Shown: positions 15,625-25,163, counted from the stretch's first letter. The stretch is DNA of 64,000 nt from Mycolicibacter sinensis (GCF_001667945.1 NZ_LZJK01000111.1:37554-101553); one strand, 5' to 3'. Notes: a model not told the origin generated them from the sequence alone. Program-made: numbers and translations.

Positions 15625-16011
15625 ATGGACAGTGCCGTCACCGATCAGCTGCCCCCGGGCACCACGCCGTACTACGCGCGGATGCACAAGTGGATCAAGC
15701 GCGCCACGCTGGTGTGCCTGGTGGCATTGGTCATCGAGGGGGCCTTCACCCTGCCGTTCATGGCGGTCTACTACGGCTACCCGACGTTGAGCCTCACCCA
15801 GATCTGCAGTGAACTGCTCAAGACCCGCTTCTCCGATGACACCCTGGAGTGCAAGTTCCCCTACCCGCCGTTGGGTCCGCCCGAAGGCGCCGAGGGCAAG
15901 GACACCGCGCAGGACGAGTGGGGGATTCAGCCGGTGCCCAAGTACCACCGGCTGGGTTTCCGTGAACTGGTGCGCATTCACGACGAGCGGCTTGCCCGCG
16001 ACGCGAAATAG
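15625..16011 (+). CDS. Single-span membrane protein, last gene of the block
   Basis: 128 aa, ribosome-binding site AAGGAG. A short N-terminal segment, one transmembrane helix (about 27-50, [22 protein letters not shown]) and an approximately 75-residue soluble tail with Cys61 and Cys76, which could form a disulfide if the tail is outside. Proline-rich YPPLGPP follows. No family recognised. The tail could be the extracytoplasmic part of a complex with proteins A and B. The gene ends 3 bases before the convergent SDR stop at 16015. Confidence 0.75.
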   Translation: MDSAVTDQLPPGTTPYYARMHKWIKRATLVCLVALVIEGAFTLPFMAVYYGYPTLSLTQICSELLKTRFSDDTLECKFPYPPLGPPEGAEGKDTAQDEWGIQPVPKYHRLGFRELVRIHDERLARDAK

Positions 16012-16014
16012 GCC

Positions 16015-16836
16015 TCAGTACTGGGTGCAGCCCTGATCGACCGGAACCGCGGCGGCGGTGACATTGCGCGAGTCATCGCTGGCCAGCCAGCACACCGTCC
16101 CGGCGATGTCCTCGGGTTCGGCCACCCAGATGGGCAGGAACGGCGTGAGCATGTTTGACAACTGCGGATTGGTCTCCATGGCCTGACCCAGCGCGCTGAC
16201 CATGTCGCCGGTGCCCATGTCGGTGTTGACCGGGCCGGGATGCACGCTGTTGACCCGGATCCCGTGCTTGCCCAGTTCGGCGGCGAACGCGCGGGCCATC
16301 CCGGTGACGGCATGCTTGCTGGCCGTGTAGTGCACCATGAACGGCTGCATCTTGATGCCGGCCGCGGAGCTGATCAAGATGATCGAGCCGCCGCGGCCCC
16401 CGTCGATGATCTGCTGCGCGCCGGCCATCACGGTGTTCCAGGTGCCCGTCACATTGATGTCCAGGACATCGCGAAAGTCCGCCGGGGTGATCGCATCCCA
16501 GGCCTGCGGGGCAGCGACCCCGGCGTTGGCGACGATGATGTCCAGCCGCCCCAGCGTGTTCACCGCGTCGGCGACGGCCTCCCGCAAGCCGTCATAGTCG
16601 CGGGTGTCGACGACGGCGGACACGATGCGCCGGCCGCTGCCCTGGACCAGCCGCACCGTTTCGGCCAGGTCCTCAGGCGTCGCCGGGTTGTACGGCACGC
16701 AGCCCGGGAGTTTGCCGGCGACGTCGATCGCGATGATGTCGGCGCCCTCGGCAGCCATCCGCACCGCGTGCGCGCGACCCTGGCCACGCGCCGCGCCGGT
16801 GATGAACGCGACCTTGCCGGTCAGTCGTCCCGTCAT
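16015..16836 (-). CDS. SDR oxidoreductase, mycofactocin-coupled type
   Basis: 273 aa with TGAARGQGRAHAVRMAAEGADIIAIDV, an insertion after the second beta strand (AGKLPGCVPYNPATPEDL), NAGVAAPQ, SSAAG and YTASK. It belongs to the same mycofactocin-linked SDR subfamily as the gene at 1413 and is collinear with it throughout, with a different insertion. It lies downstream of an acyl-CoA dehydrogenase on the minus strand (gap about 22 bases), so a shared transcript is likely. Role: oxidation of a secondary or primary alcohol; substrate unknown. Confidence 0.87.
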   Translation of the reverse strand: MTGRLTGKVAFITGAARGQGRAHAVRMAAEGADIIAIDVAGKLPGCVPYNPATPEDLAETVRLVQGSGRRIVSAVVDTRDYDGLREAVADAVNTLGRLDIIVANAGVAAPQAWDAITPADFRDVLDINVTGTWNTVMAGAQQIIDGGRGGSIILISSAAGIKMQPFMVHYTASKHAVTGMARAFAAELGKHGIRVNSVHPGPVNTDMGTGDMVSALGQAMETNPQLSNMLTPFLPIWVAEPEDIAGTVCWLASDDSRNVTAAAVPVDQGCTQY

Positions 16837-16858
16837 TCCTGTTCCCTCCGTAGATGTT

Positions 16859-18022
16859 TCACGCTTGGCGTTGCGCCGCTTTGACCAGCCCCGAGCCGAT
16901 GATCAGCCGCTGGATCTCGCTGGTGCCCTCATACAGGCGCAGCAGCCGGACATCGCGGTAGATGCGCTCGACCGGCACCCCGCGCATATAGCCGGTGCCG
17001 CCGTGGATCTGCACCGCCAGATCGGCGACCTTGCCGGCCATCTCGGTGCAGAACAGTTTGGCCGCCGACGGGGCGATCCGCCGATCCTCTTCGGTGACCC
17101 ACATGCGCGCCGCGTCGCGCACCATGGCCCGGCCGGCCAGCACCCCGGTCTGCTGATCGGCAAGCATTGCTTGCACCAGTTGAAAATTCCCGATCGGGGT
17201 ACCGCCCTGGGTGGCCGCGGCGGCGTAGGCCACCGACTCGTCGAGGGCACGCTGCGCGGCGCCCACCGCCAGGGCGGCGATATGTACCCGGCCACGCGCC
17301 AGCGAGGTCAGTGCCGCCCGGTAGCCGAGGTCTTCACTGCCCCCGACCAGCGCCGCGTCGGAAACGCGCACCCCGGTGAAACCGACATCGGCAGTCCAGG
17401 CGCCCTCTTGACCCATCTTGGCGTCCTTGGCCCCGACTTCGACGCCGGCGGCGTCGGCGGGAACCAGGAAGACCGCGATACCGGCGCCCTGGTCGTCGGC
17501 CGGCCGGGTGCGCGCGAAGACGATGAACAGATTGGCTGTCGGCGCGTTGGTGATGAACCGCTTCTGGCCGGTGATCACCCAGTGCGAACCGTCGCGGACC
17601 GCCTTGGTGAGCAGCCCGGCCGGGTTGGAGCCGGCACCGGGCTCGGTGAGCGCGAAGGAGGCGACGACGTCACCGGTGGCGATCGGTGCCAGCCACCGCG
17701 ATTTCTGTTCCTCGGTGCCGAACCCGACCAAGACCTGACCGGCGATGCCGTTATTGGTGCCGAACATCGAGCGCACCGCCAGCGAGGTGTAGCCCAACTC
17801 CATGGCCAGCTCGACGTCCTGACGCAGATCCAGCCCCAGCCCGCCCCACTGCTGCGGGATGGCGTAGCCGAACAGGCCCATGGTCTTGGCCCGCTCGCGC
17901 AGGTCGTCGGGGACCCGGTCGTCGGCGAGGATCTCGGCCTCGCGCGGTACCACGGACGTGCGGACGAAATGGCGGGTCTGGGCCAGGATTTCGGCGAAAT
18001 CCTCGTCGCTGACTTCACTCAT
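16859..18022 (-). CDS. Acyl-CoA dehydrogenase
   Basis: 387 aa from the ATG at 18022, which has AGGAGAAG upstream; an extension to 18079 would run through the operator. FAD acyl-CoA dehydrogenase: FALTEPGAGSNPAG (flavin binding), QKRFITNAPTANLF, and the C-terminal LRLYEGTSEIQRLIIG carrying the usual catalytic Glu. It introduces a 2,3 double bond in an acyl-CoA. It is divergent from the SDR-thiolase-dehydrogenase-GntR operon across a 100-base gap with a palindrome. Confidence 0.92.
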   Translation of the reverse strand: MSEVSDEDFAEILAQTRHFVRTSVVPREAEILADDRVPDDLRERAKTMGLFGYAIPQQWGGLGLDLRQDVELAMELGYTSLAVRSMFGTNNGIAGQVLVGFGTEEQKSRWLAPIATGDVVASFALTEPGAGSNPAGLLTKAVRDGSHWVITGQKRFITNAPTANLFIVFARTRPADDQGAGIAVFLVPADAAGVEVGAKDAKMGQEGAWTADVGFTGVRVSDAALVGGSEDLGYRAALTSLARGRVHIAALAVGAAQRALDESVAYAAAATQGGTPIGNFQLVQAMLADQQTGVLAGRAMVRDAARMWVTEEDRRIAPSAAKLFCTEMAGKVADLAVQIHGGTGYMRGVPVERIYRDVRLLRLYEGTSEIQRLIIGSGLVKAAQRQA

Positions 18023-18074
18023 CGACGCCGCTTCTCCTCTACCTCCGACACGGAACGACCGGTTGCCGCCGACG

Positions 18075-18093
18075 ATCATATATGAAATATGAT
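18075..18093. promoter_or_regulatory. Palindrome ATCATAT-ATGAA-ATATGAT between divergent operons
   Basis: Perfect 7-base arms with a 5-base centre, lying between the dehydrogenase start (18022) and the SDR start (18122). It is a likely operator, possibly for the GntR regulator encoded at the end of the rightward operon (inference). Confidence 0.5.
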
Positions 18094-18121
18094 GCTCGAA
18101 ACATCTCAGAGAAGGCGGGTG

Positions 18122-18868
18122 ATGTCAGTGTCCTTGCTGACCGGTCAAACGGCGGTCGTCACCGGCGGCGCCCAGGGGCTGGGTTTCGCCATCGCGCAGC
18201 GATTCATCGCCGAAGGCGCCCGGGTGGTGCTCGGTGACGTGAACCTGGCGGCCACCGAGGAGGCCGTCGCCCAGTTGGGTGGATCCGATGTGGCCCGGGC
18301 GGTGCGCTGCGATGTCACCAGCTCCGCCGAGGTCGACGCGTTGGTGGCCGCCGCGGTGGAGACGTTCGGCGGGTTGGACATCATGGTGAACAACGCGGGC
18401 ATCACCCGCGACGCCACCATGCGCAAAATGACCGAAGAGCAGTTCGATCAGGTCATCTCCGTACACCTCAAGGGCACCTGGAACGGGCTGCGTGCGGCGG
18501 CGGCGATCATGCGCGAGCAGAAGCGCGGCGCGATCGTCAACATGTCCTCGATCTCCGGCAAGGTCGGCATGGTGGGCCAGACGAATTACTCGGCGGCCAA
18601 AGCCGGCATCGTCGGCATGACCAAGGCCGCCAGCAAGGAGCTGGCGTACCTGGGCGTGCGGGTGAACGCGATCCAGCCCGGCCTGATCCGCTCGGCGATG
18701 ACCGAGGCGATGCCGCAACGCATCTGGGATTCCAAGGTGGCCGAGGTGCCCTTGGGCCGGGCCGGTGAGCCCGAGGAGGTCGCCAGCGTCGCGCTGTTTT
18801 TGGCCTCGGACCTGTCGTCGTATATGACCGGAACGGTGCTGGAAGTGACCGGCGGCAGGCACCTGTGA
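18122..18868 (+). CDS. SDR, FabG-like 3-hydroxyacyl-CoA dehydrogenase/3-oxoacyl reductase
   Basis: 248 aa from the ATG at 18122 with AGAAGG upstream. It has [36 protein letters not shown] and C-terminal [14 protein letters not shown]. It is followed by an overlapping thiolase gene (GTGA), so it probably oxidises 3-hydroxyacyl-CoA to the 3-oxo substrate of that thiolase rather than acting in synthesis. It differs from the mycofactocin SDRs in lacking the long insertion. Confidence 0.9.
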   Translation: MSVSLLTGQTAVVTGGAQGLGFAIAQRFIAEGARVVLGDVNLAATEEAVAQLGGSDVARAVRCDVTSSAEVDALVAAAVETFGGLDIMVNNAGITRDATMRKMTEEQFDQVISVHLKGTWNGLRAAAAIMREQKRGAIVNMSSISGKVGMVGQTNYSAAKAGIVGMTKAASKELAYLGVRVNAIQPGLIRSAMTEAMPQRIWDSKVAEVPLGRAGEPEEVASVALFLASDLSSYMTGTVLEVTGGRHL

Positions 18869-20085
18869 GTGCCCGGGAAGCGGTGATCTGCGAACCGGTC
18901 CGTACTCCGATCGGTCGCTACGGCGGGATGTTCGCCTCGCTGACCGCCGTCGAGCTCGGGGTCGCCGCGCTGAAGGGTCTCCTGGACCGTACCGGGCTGC
19001 CCGCCGACGACATCGACGACGTAGTGCTGGGGCACTGCTATCCCAGCAGTGAGGCGCCGGCCATCGGACGGGTCGTCGCGTTGGATTCCGGTCTGCCGGT
19101 AACGGTTCCGGGTATGCAGGTCGACCGCCGCTGCGGTTCGGGATTGCAAGCGATGCTGCAGGCTTGCCTCCAGGTCCGCAGCGGCGACTGCGAGGTGGTG
19201 ATTGCCGGCGGCGCCGAGAGCATGAGCAACGTGCCGTTCTACTCCACCGACATGCGCTGGGGCGGGGCCCGCGGCGGTATCCGGGTGCACGACGGGCTTG
19301 CTCGCGGCCGCACGACCGCGGGCGGCCGGCACCACCCGGTGCCGGGCGGCATGCTTGAGACCGCCGAGAACCTGCGCCGGGAGTACGGCATCTCTCGCGA
19401 GGACCAAGACGAGTTGGCGGTGACCTCGCACCGGCGCGCCGTGGCCGCTCAGCGGGCCGGCGTGCTCGCCGAGGAGATCATCGCTGTCACCGTGCGCACC
19501 CGCGCCGGCGAGGAACGCATCGACACCGATGAGCACCCGCGGGCCGACACCTCGGTGGAGTCGCTGAGCAAGCTCAAACCCGTTCTCGGCAAGGAGGATC
19601 CAGAGGCCACTGTCACGGCCGGCAACTCCAGCGGCCAGAACGACGCCGCGTCGATGTGCGTGGTGACCACGCGGGAGAAGGCCGAGCAGCTGGGCCTGAC
19701 ACCGTTGGTGCGGCTGGTGTCGTGGGGCGTTGCCGGAGTCCCGCCGAACATCATGGGTATCGGTCCGGTGCCGGCCACCGACGTCGCTCTACAGAAGGCC
19801 GGGCTTCGTCTGGCCGACATCGACCTCATCGAACTCAACGAGGCGTTCGCCGCCCAGGCGCTGGCCGTGATGGCCGAGTGGAGATTCGGCGACGCCGACC
19901 GGGACCGGACCAACGTGCATGGTTCCGGAATCTCGCTGGGGCATCCGGTCGGCGCCACCGGCGGGCGGATGCTGGCCACGCTGGCCCGCGAGCTCAACCG
20001 GCGCGGTGCCCGCTACGGGCTGGAAACGATGTGCATCGGCGGCGGTCAGGGGCTGGCCGCAATCTTCGAAAGGGTCGGCCCATGA
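18865..20085 (+). CDS. Acetyl-CoA acetyltransferase (thiolase)
   Basis: 406 aa from a GTG overlapping the SDR stop. Degradative thiolase with all catalytic parts: nucleophile Cys90 (RRCGSGLQA), [23 protein letters not shown] with the His, and C-terminal [10 protein letters not shown] with the second Cys. It cleaves 3-oxoacyl-CoA with CoA. An insertion-like Arg/Gly stretch ([22 protein letters not shown]) sits in the loop domain. Followed by an acyl-CoA dehydrogenase through an ATGA overlap. Confidence 0.94.
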   Translation: MSAREAVICEPVRTPIGRYGGMFASLTAVELGVAALKGLLDRTGLPADDIDDVVLGHCYPSSEAPAIGRVVALDSGLPVTVPGMQVDRRCGSGLQAMLQACLQVRSGDCEVVIAGGAESMSNVPFYSTDMRWGGARGGIRVHDGLARGRTTAGGRHHPVPGGMLETAENLRREYGISREDQDELAVTSHRRAVAAQRAGVLAEEIIAVTVRTRAGEERIDTDEHPRADTSVESLSKLKPVLGKEDPEATVTAGNSSGQNDAASMCVVTTREKAEQLGLTPLVRLVSWGVAGVPPNIMGIGPVPATDVALQKAGLRLADIDLIELNEAFAAQALAVMAEWRFGDADRDRTNVHGSGISLGHPVGATGGRMLATLARELNRRGARYGLETMCIGGGQGLAAIFERVGP

Positions 20086-21275
20086 CACGACTCGCCCAAA
20101 CCCTCGGTCTCACCGAGTTCCAGACCGAAATCCTGGCCACTGTCCGCCGATTCGTCGACAAGGAAGTCATTCCGGCGGCGGCCGAGTTGGAGCGCACCGA
20201 CACCTATCCGCAGGCCATCGTCGACGCGATGCGCGAGATGGGCCTGTTCGGGCTGATGATCCCCGAGGAATACGGCGGACTCGGCGAATCACTGCTCACC
20301 TACGCGCTCTGCGTCGAGGAGCTGGCTCGCGGCTGGATGAGTGTCTCCGGCGTGCTGAACACCCATTTCATCGTCGCCTACATGCTGCGCCAGCACGGCA
20401 CCGTCGAGCAGAAACAGCGCTTCCTGCCGCGGATGGCCACCGGCGAGACCCGGGGCGCGTTCTCCATGTCCGAGCCCGAATTGGGTTCGGATGTCGCGGC
20501 GATCCGCACCCGTGCCACCCGGGAGGCCGACGGCGGATACACCATCAACGGCCAGAAGATGTGGCTGACTAACGGCGGTAGCTCCACCCTGATCGCGGTG
20601 CTGGTGCGCACCGAAGAGGGAGCCGAGCGAGCACATCGGAACCTGACCGCCTTCCTGGTCGAAAAGCCAGTCGGCTTCGGCGAAGTCCTGCCGGGACTAG
20701 TGATCCCGGGAAAGATCGACAAACTCGGCTACAAGGGCATCGACACCACCGAGCTGATCTTCGACGGGTACGCTGCCGCCGCCGACGACGTCCTGGGTGG
20801 GGTGCCGGGGCAGGGTTTTTTCCAGATGATGGATGGCATCGAAGTCGGCCGGGTCAATGTGTCGGCGCGGGCGTGCGGGGTGGGCATCCGGGCGTTCGAG
20901 CTTGCGGTGCGCTACGCCCAGCAGCGCGAGACCTTCGGTAAGCCGATCGCCGAGCACCAGGCGATCGCCTTCGAGCTCGCCGAGATGGCCACCAAAGTCG
21001 AAGCGGCACACCTGATGATGGTCAATGCGGCCCGGCTCAAGGATTCCGGGGAGCGCAACGACGTCGCCGCCGGGATGGCCAAGTACCTCGCCAGCGAATT
21101 CTGCGCGGAGGTCACCCAGCAGAGTTTCCGGATTCACGGCGGCTACGGCTACTCCAAGGAGTACGAGATCGAACGGCTGATGCGCGACGCCCCGTTCCTG
21201 CTCATCGGTGAGGGCACCAGTGAGATCCAGAAGCAGATCATCAGCAAGCGGCTGCTTGCCGACTACCGGGTCTGA
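20082..21275 (+). CDS. Acyl-CoA dehydrogenase
   Basis: 397 aa from the ATG at 20082 (ATGA overlap with the thiolase); longer upstream reading is noncoding. FSMSEPELGSDVAAI and QKMWLTNGG are the flavin segments, RETFGKPIAEHQAI the domain joint, and LLIGEGTSEIQKQII carries the catalytic Glu region. The gene forms a complete beta-oxidation set with the SDR and thiolase before it, although no hydratase is in this operon. Confidence 0.93.
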   Translation: MTRLAQTLGLTEFQTEILATVRRFVDKEVIPAAAELERTDTYPQAIVDAMREMGLFGLMIPEEYGGLGESLLTYALCVEELARGWMSVSGVLNTHFIVAYMLRQHGTVEQKQRFLPRMATGETRGAFSMSEPELGSDVAAIRTRATREADGGYTINGQKMWLTNGGSSTLIAVLVRTEEGAERAHRNLTAFLVEKPVGFGEVLPGLVIPGKIDKLGYKGIDTTELIFDGYAAAADDVLGGVPGQGFFQMMDGIEVGRVNVSARACGVGIRAFELAVRYAQQRETFGKPIAEHQAIAFELAEMATKVEAAHLMMVNAARLKDSGERNDVAAGMAKYLASEFCAEVTQQSFRIHGGYGYSKEYEIERLMRDAPFLLIGEGTSEIQKQIISKRLLADYRV

Positions 21276-21278
21276 CAA

Positions 21279-21965
21279 GTGAGTGCCCCCGACTTCCCGG
21301 CGCGGTCACAGCTCTCCGAGGAGGTGGCCCGTTTCGTCCGCAAGCGGATCTTCAACGGGGACTATGCCGCCGGGGAGTACGTGCGGCTGGACCAACTGGC
21401 GGCCGAGCTGGGTGTCAGCGTGACGCCGGTGCGTGAGGCGCTGTTCGGGCTGCGCGCCGAAGGGTTGCTCGACCAGCAGCCGCACCGCGGCTTCGTGGTG
21501 CTTCCGGTGACCCGGCGCGATATCACCGATGTCTCCGATGTCCAGGCGCACATCGGCGGTGAGCTCGCGGCGCGGGCGGCGGCCAATATCACCGATGACC
21601 AGTTGCGCGAGCTCGAAGAGATCCAGGACCAACTCGAGTCCGCCTACGCCGGTGATGACGAAGCGGCCGCGGTCCGGCTCAACCACGAGTTCCATCGCGC
21701 CATCAACGTCGCGGCCGACTCACCCAAACTCGCTCAGCTGATGTACCAGATCACCCGCTACGCACCAGAATCGGTGTTTCCCACGGTCGCGGGGTGGCCG
21801 GCGAAGTCGATCCGGCACCACCGCGCGGTGTTGGCGGCACTGGCCAAGCGGGATGAGCAGCTGGCGCGCGCCGCGATGGCTGACCACCTGGCCGCCGGGG
21901 CGGCGCCGATGATCGATCACCTCGTCGAACGCGGTGTGGTGGATCAAGACCGCCCGGTGTCGTAA
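21279..21965 (+). CDS. GntR-family regulator (FCD type)
   Basis: 228 aa from the GTG 3 bases after the dehydrogenase stop. N-terminal winged helix: FVRKRIFNGDYAAGEYVRLDQLAAELGVSVTPVREALFGLRAEGLL. The C-terminal helical FCD effector domain includes HEFHRAIN and HHRAVLAALAKRDEQLARAAMADHL, with His/Asp residues that often bind a metal in this family. As last gene of the operon it probably controls the operon through the palindrome at 18075. Confidence 0.9.
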   Translation: MSAPDFPARSQLSEEVARFVRKRIFNGDYAAGEYVRLDQLAAELGVSVTPVREALFGLRAEGLLDQQPHRGFVVLPVTRRDITDVSDVQAHIGGELAARAAANITDDQLRELEEIQDQLESAYAGDDEAAAVRLNHEFHRAINVAADSPKLAQLMYQITRYAPESVFPTVAGWPAKSIRHHRAVLAALAKRDEQLARAAMADHLAAGAAPMIDHLVERGVVDQDRPVS

Positions 21966-21967
21966 GT

Positions 21968-22135
21968 TGCTATGCCCAGCTCGGTCATGCCGACAGTAGG
22001 TATTGGTGACCGGATGCGGCGACGACGGTGTCATCGGCCAGTCGGGCGGCCGACGCACAATGCACCGCACCGTAGCCTCGCAGTGACAGTCCGTACGCGA
22101 GATCCGCGGAACGGCTGACCATCTCGGCGCCGCTA
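21968..22135 (-). pseudogene. C-terminal remnant of a VapC-like PIN-domain toxin
   Basis: Read on the minus strand directly below the stop of the 13E12 gene, this stretch encodes LSLRGYGAVHCASAARL, LADDTVVAASG and YLLSA, then a stop. After a one-base frame change it reads ELGIAT. This is the typical C-terminal third of VapC proteins (GLRGYDAVHxAxA, then D-VVAxxD). The N-terminal acidic residues and any antitoxin are missing. I infer a decayed toxin gene, perhaps disrupted by arrival of the neighbouring element. Confidence 0.5.
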
Positions 22136-23521
22136 GGGAACTCCGTCGGGGTCGTTGAGGAGTTCCTCGGGGTGGTGGGCGTGGTTGATCTCAGGTGGGC
22201 CACTACCGTCGCTCCATGCGAGGCGTCCGTTATGGGGCGTGGTGGTATAGCGGCCGTTGGTTTCGCCGGCGTGATCGTGAGGGCACGCGAACCAGAGGGC
22301 GTCGGCATCGGTGCGTCCACCACCGGCCCAGCCGGGACAATGGTGTACCTCGCAGCGGTACCCCGGTTGGGTGCAGTTCGGTCTCGTGCAGCCCCGATCT
22401 CGTGCGTGGCAGATGATGCGGTGGTCGGCGGTGGCGATACGTTTGCTGCGTCCCAGGTACAGCGGGCGGTTGGAGTGGTCATCGAACACCGCAAGGTAGT
22501 GAATCGAGTTGGCGGCCATACGGATGAGGTCACGCATGGGCAGCCGAGAGCCGCCGCCGGTACGTGCCGCCGCCGGCATGGCGACGGAGAGGTCCTTGGT
22601 GGCGTGGACCGCTTGGTCGAGTTCGGTCAGGGTGGTGGAGACGATGACGGTGACGGGGGTACCGCGGTGGGTGCCCAGCTTTTCGGATTCGATGGCGTGG
22701 CGCAGTGCGATCTTGAGGGCGTCGTGAGCGCGCTGGCCTTCGTTGCGCAGGTCCGGTGTGTCGGCGTCGGGTAGGTGGTGCCCCGGCCGCACAGCGGCAA
22801 TGACGGCTTCGAGGTAGGCCCGGGTTTCGGGGTCGATGCAGCCCGAAACGCGACTCATGCCATCGTGCTGTTGGGGACCCAGACTCAGGGTGCGCCGCCG
22901 TGCGCGGTCGACGTCGCTGTAGTGGCCGAGGCGTTCGGCGATGGTGTCGGCGATGCTGCGCCCGACGGCGGCCACGAACGGGGAGTCCTGGCGGCGGGCG
23001 TTGGCGACCAAGAGGTGTTCGGCCTGTTCGTGGTCCGCGCTGGTGGCCTTGGCAGGTAGGTGGTCGAGGGCTTTGGTGATGGTGGTGATGTGGTCTTCAC
23101 CGAGCTCACCGTTCTCGATGGCGGCGGCCAGTTCGGGTAGGGCGGGTGGCAGAGTGGGGCCGGTGAGGCTGCGGCGGCGCCGAATGCGCGCGGCGAGGGC
23201 GAAGCGGCGCCGGACTTCGCCGCGCGTGATCCGTAACCGCTGCCGAAGGGCATCACGGGCGCTGGTGTGCGGTGGCAGTTCGGCTTCGCCCAAGCTGTCG
23301 ATAGGTTGCTCGATCTCTCCGAACATGCGGTAGGACAAGCCGCGGTTGACCCGGTGCTGGGTTTCCAGCCGTTCGGCGACCTCGATACGAAACGCATTGC
23401 CCACCATGTCGGTGTCGGCGGCCCGCATCCGCGCGTAAGCGGCATCGACGAGGTCCAGATCAGCGCGGACAGCGGCACGCGCGGCCTCCTGCGGGAGCAA
23501 GACCTCATCGCTGATCGACAT
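22133..23521 (-). CDS. DUF222/HNH endonuclease-type protein (13E12 repeat family)
   Basis: 462 aa. N-terminal DUF222 helical region (residues about 20-330), then a C-terminal HNH domain: CHARDRGCTRPNCTQPGYRCEVHHCPGW followed by ADALWFACPHDH. The Cys pairs bind zinc and HH is catalytic in the family. VFDDHSNRPLYLGRSKRIA is the hallmark of mycobacterial 13E12 repeat proteins, which are multicopy, often treated as mobile-element-like, and of unknown role. The gene is intact. No terminal repeats were found. Confidence 0.92.
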   Translation of the reverse strand: MSISDEVLLPQEAARAAVRADLDLVDAAYARMRAADTDMVGNAFRIEVAERLETQHRVNRGLSYRMFGEIEQPIDSLGEAELPPHTSARDALRQRLRITRGEVRRRFALAARIRRRRSLTGPTLPPALPELAAAIENGELGEDHITTITKALDHLPAKATSADHEQAEHLLVANARRQDSPFVAAVGRSIADTIAERLGHYSDVDRARRRTLSLGPQQHDGMSRVSGCIDPETRAYLEAVIAAVRPGHHLPDADTPDLRNEGQRAHDALKIALRHAIESEKLGTHRGTPVTVIVSTTLTELDQAVHATKDLSVAMPAAARTGGGSRLPMRDLIRMAANSIHYLAVFDDHSNRPLYLGRSKRIATADHRIICHARDRGCTRPNCTQPGYRCEVHHCPGWAGGGRTDADALWFACPHDHAGETNGRYTTTPHNGRLAWSDGSGPPEINHAHHPEELLNDPDGVP

Positions 23522-23636
23522 GACGTCACGCTATCGAACAGATGAGCGATAGGACCTCCATCCGCGGGTCAATTGTGGATAGACCGGCAATTGGGGATAA
23601 CCGCGAACCGGGCCGGTGCCCGATGGGGGCTCGCGC

Positions 23637-25163
23637 TCACCTGGGCGTTTCGGCAGTTGATTCGGTCAGCATCTCCCGCAGGCGGGCCTTGTCGATCTTG
23701 CCGGTCGGCCCGCGCGGAACGTCCTCGGGACCCGAGACCAACAGCCACACCGATGGCACCTTGAACGGGCTCAGGAGTTCACTGGCCTTCGCGCGCAACT
23801 GCTCGACGGTCAGCGCATCGCAGGCCACGGCCGCCCCCACCCGGTCCCGGTCGCCGTCGGACACGTTGGTCACGAAGGCGGCCTCGACACCGTCGATGGC
23901 CCGTAGTGCCTTCTCCACCTCACTCGGGTACACGGTGGCGCCGCTGACCTTGAACATGTCGTCGGATCGGCCGTGGTAGAACAGGAATCCGTCGTCGTCG
24001 AGGCGGCCCAGATCGCCGGTGGGGTAGAAGCCGTCGACGGTGAAGGTGTCTTCGCGGCTGCGGCGGCAGATGCCGCGCAGGATGTGCGGTCCGCGCAGTT
24101 GGATCGTCCCGATCGCCCCGGGCGGCACCGGCACACCGGTCTCGGGGTCGACAATCCGAACCTCCATGCCGGCGAACGGCTTTCCGCAGCTACCCCAGGC
24201 CGATGGTGGCATGTCGGTGTCGGCCGGGTAGCCGCAGTACGGGCCGAACGACTCGGTCATCCCGAACAGGTTGGCCCGCGCCCCGGGTGCGGAGCGCAAC
24301 TCCGGAGCAAGCAGTGCCTCCAGGCTTCCGGGCCGCAGCGCCGACAGATCGGCGCCGCCGCGGTGGCGGGCCAGTGCCTCAGCCTGATCGGGCCAGCCCC
24401 GAAACAGCGTCACCCGTTCGGTTTCCAGCAGCCGCAACGTGGTGTCCGGTTTTGGGATCGGTTCGGTGACCAGCGTCGCCCCGGCCAGCAGCGCCGACAG
24501 CACACCGCCGCCGAAACCGCCGACCCAGAAGAACGGCATCGGCAGATACAGCCGGGTGTCGGCGTTGATGCAACGGGCCGCCAGCCCGGCGCGGACGGCG
24601 CCCAAGGCGCTGCCGTGCGAATGCAGTACGCCCTTCGGCGGGCCGCTGCTGCCGGAGGTGAACATGATCACCAGCGGGTCGCTGGGCGTGACGGCTGCGG
24701 CCAGTGCGTCGACGATCCGTGCCGGATCGGCCTCGGGCGTGGTCGACGCCAACCGGTCAGCGGTCCAGAGGCGTTGCAGCGCAGGCAGTTCGGCTTGCGC
24801 TGCCTCGAGGCCGTCGAGGTAACGGCGCCGGCGGAATTCCTCCACACTGACCAGGAATTGCACCGCGGCGACGCGAAGCTGCGCGGTCAGCTCGGGTGCG
24901 GTCAACAGCGTGCTCAGCGGAACCAGCACCGCTCCGATGCGGGTCAGCGCGATGGCGGTCCGCACCCAGTCGACGCCGTTGGGCATGATCAGCCCGACCC
25001 GGGTGCCCTTGCCGACGCCGGCCGCCACCAAGACCGCCGCCAGGTCGCGTGAGGACGCGTCGAGGTCGGCGTAGCCGATCCGGTCGACGGGATCGATCAC
25101 CGCAGGCTTGTCCCGGAAGGCGGCCGCGCGGGCGCGGACCAGGGCGTCGACGGTGTCAGACAT
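23637..25163 (-). CDS. Acyl-CoA synthetase (last gene of six-gene operon)
   Basis: 508 aa from the ATG at 25163, which lies inside the end of the upstream ligase gene (8-base overlap). It has P-loop MFTSGSSGPPKGVLHSH, LFGMTESFGPYCGYP, FYPTGDLG, the hinge RSDDMFKVSGATVYPSEVE and catalytic Lys in PTGKIDKARL. Three different AMP-forming ligases follow each other in this operon, and all retain the catalytic Lys. It resembles medium-sized benzoate/cyclohexane-carboxylate ligases as much as fatty acid ligases; substrate unknown. Confidence 0.92.
   Translation of the reverse strand: MSDTVDALVRARAAAFRDKPAVIDPVDRIGYADLDASSRDLAAVLVAAGVGKGTRVGLIMPNGVDWVRTAIALTRIGAVLVPLSTLLTAPELTAQLRVAAVQFLVSVEEFRRRRYLDGLEAAQAELPALQRLWTADRLASTTPEADPARIVDALAAAVTPSDPLVIMFTSGSSGPPKGVLHSHGSALGAVRAGLAARCINADTRLYLPMPFFWVGGFGGGVLSALLAGATLVTEPIPKPDTTLRLLETERVTLFRGWPDQAEALARHRGGADLSALRPGSLEALLAPELRSAPGARANLFGMTESFGPYCGYPADTDMPPSAWGSCGKPFAGMEVRIVDPETGVPVPPGAIGTIQLRGPHILRGICRRSREDTFTVDGFYPTGDLGRLDDDGFLFYHGRSDDMFKVSGATVYPSEVEKALRAIDGVEAAFVTNVSDGDRDRVGAAVACDALTVEQLRAKASELLSPFKVPSVWLLVSGPEDVPRGPTGKIDKARLREMLTESTAETPR

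Noticed and set aside
22172..22774. Plus-strand frame opposite the 13E12 gene
   Set aside because: Shadow of the HNH domain; no start signal or domain.
23522..23636. CTATCG/CGATAG repeat and two CAATTGNGGATA copies as element ends
   Set aside because: Too short and not paired with matching sequence on the other side of the 13E12 gene.
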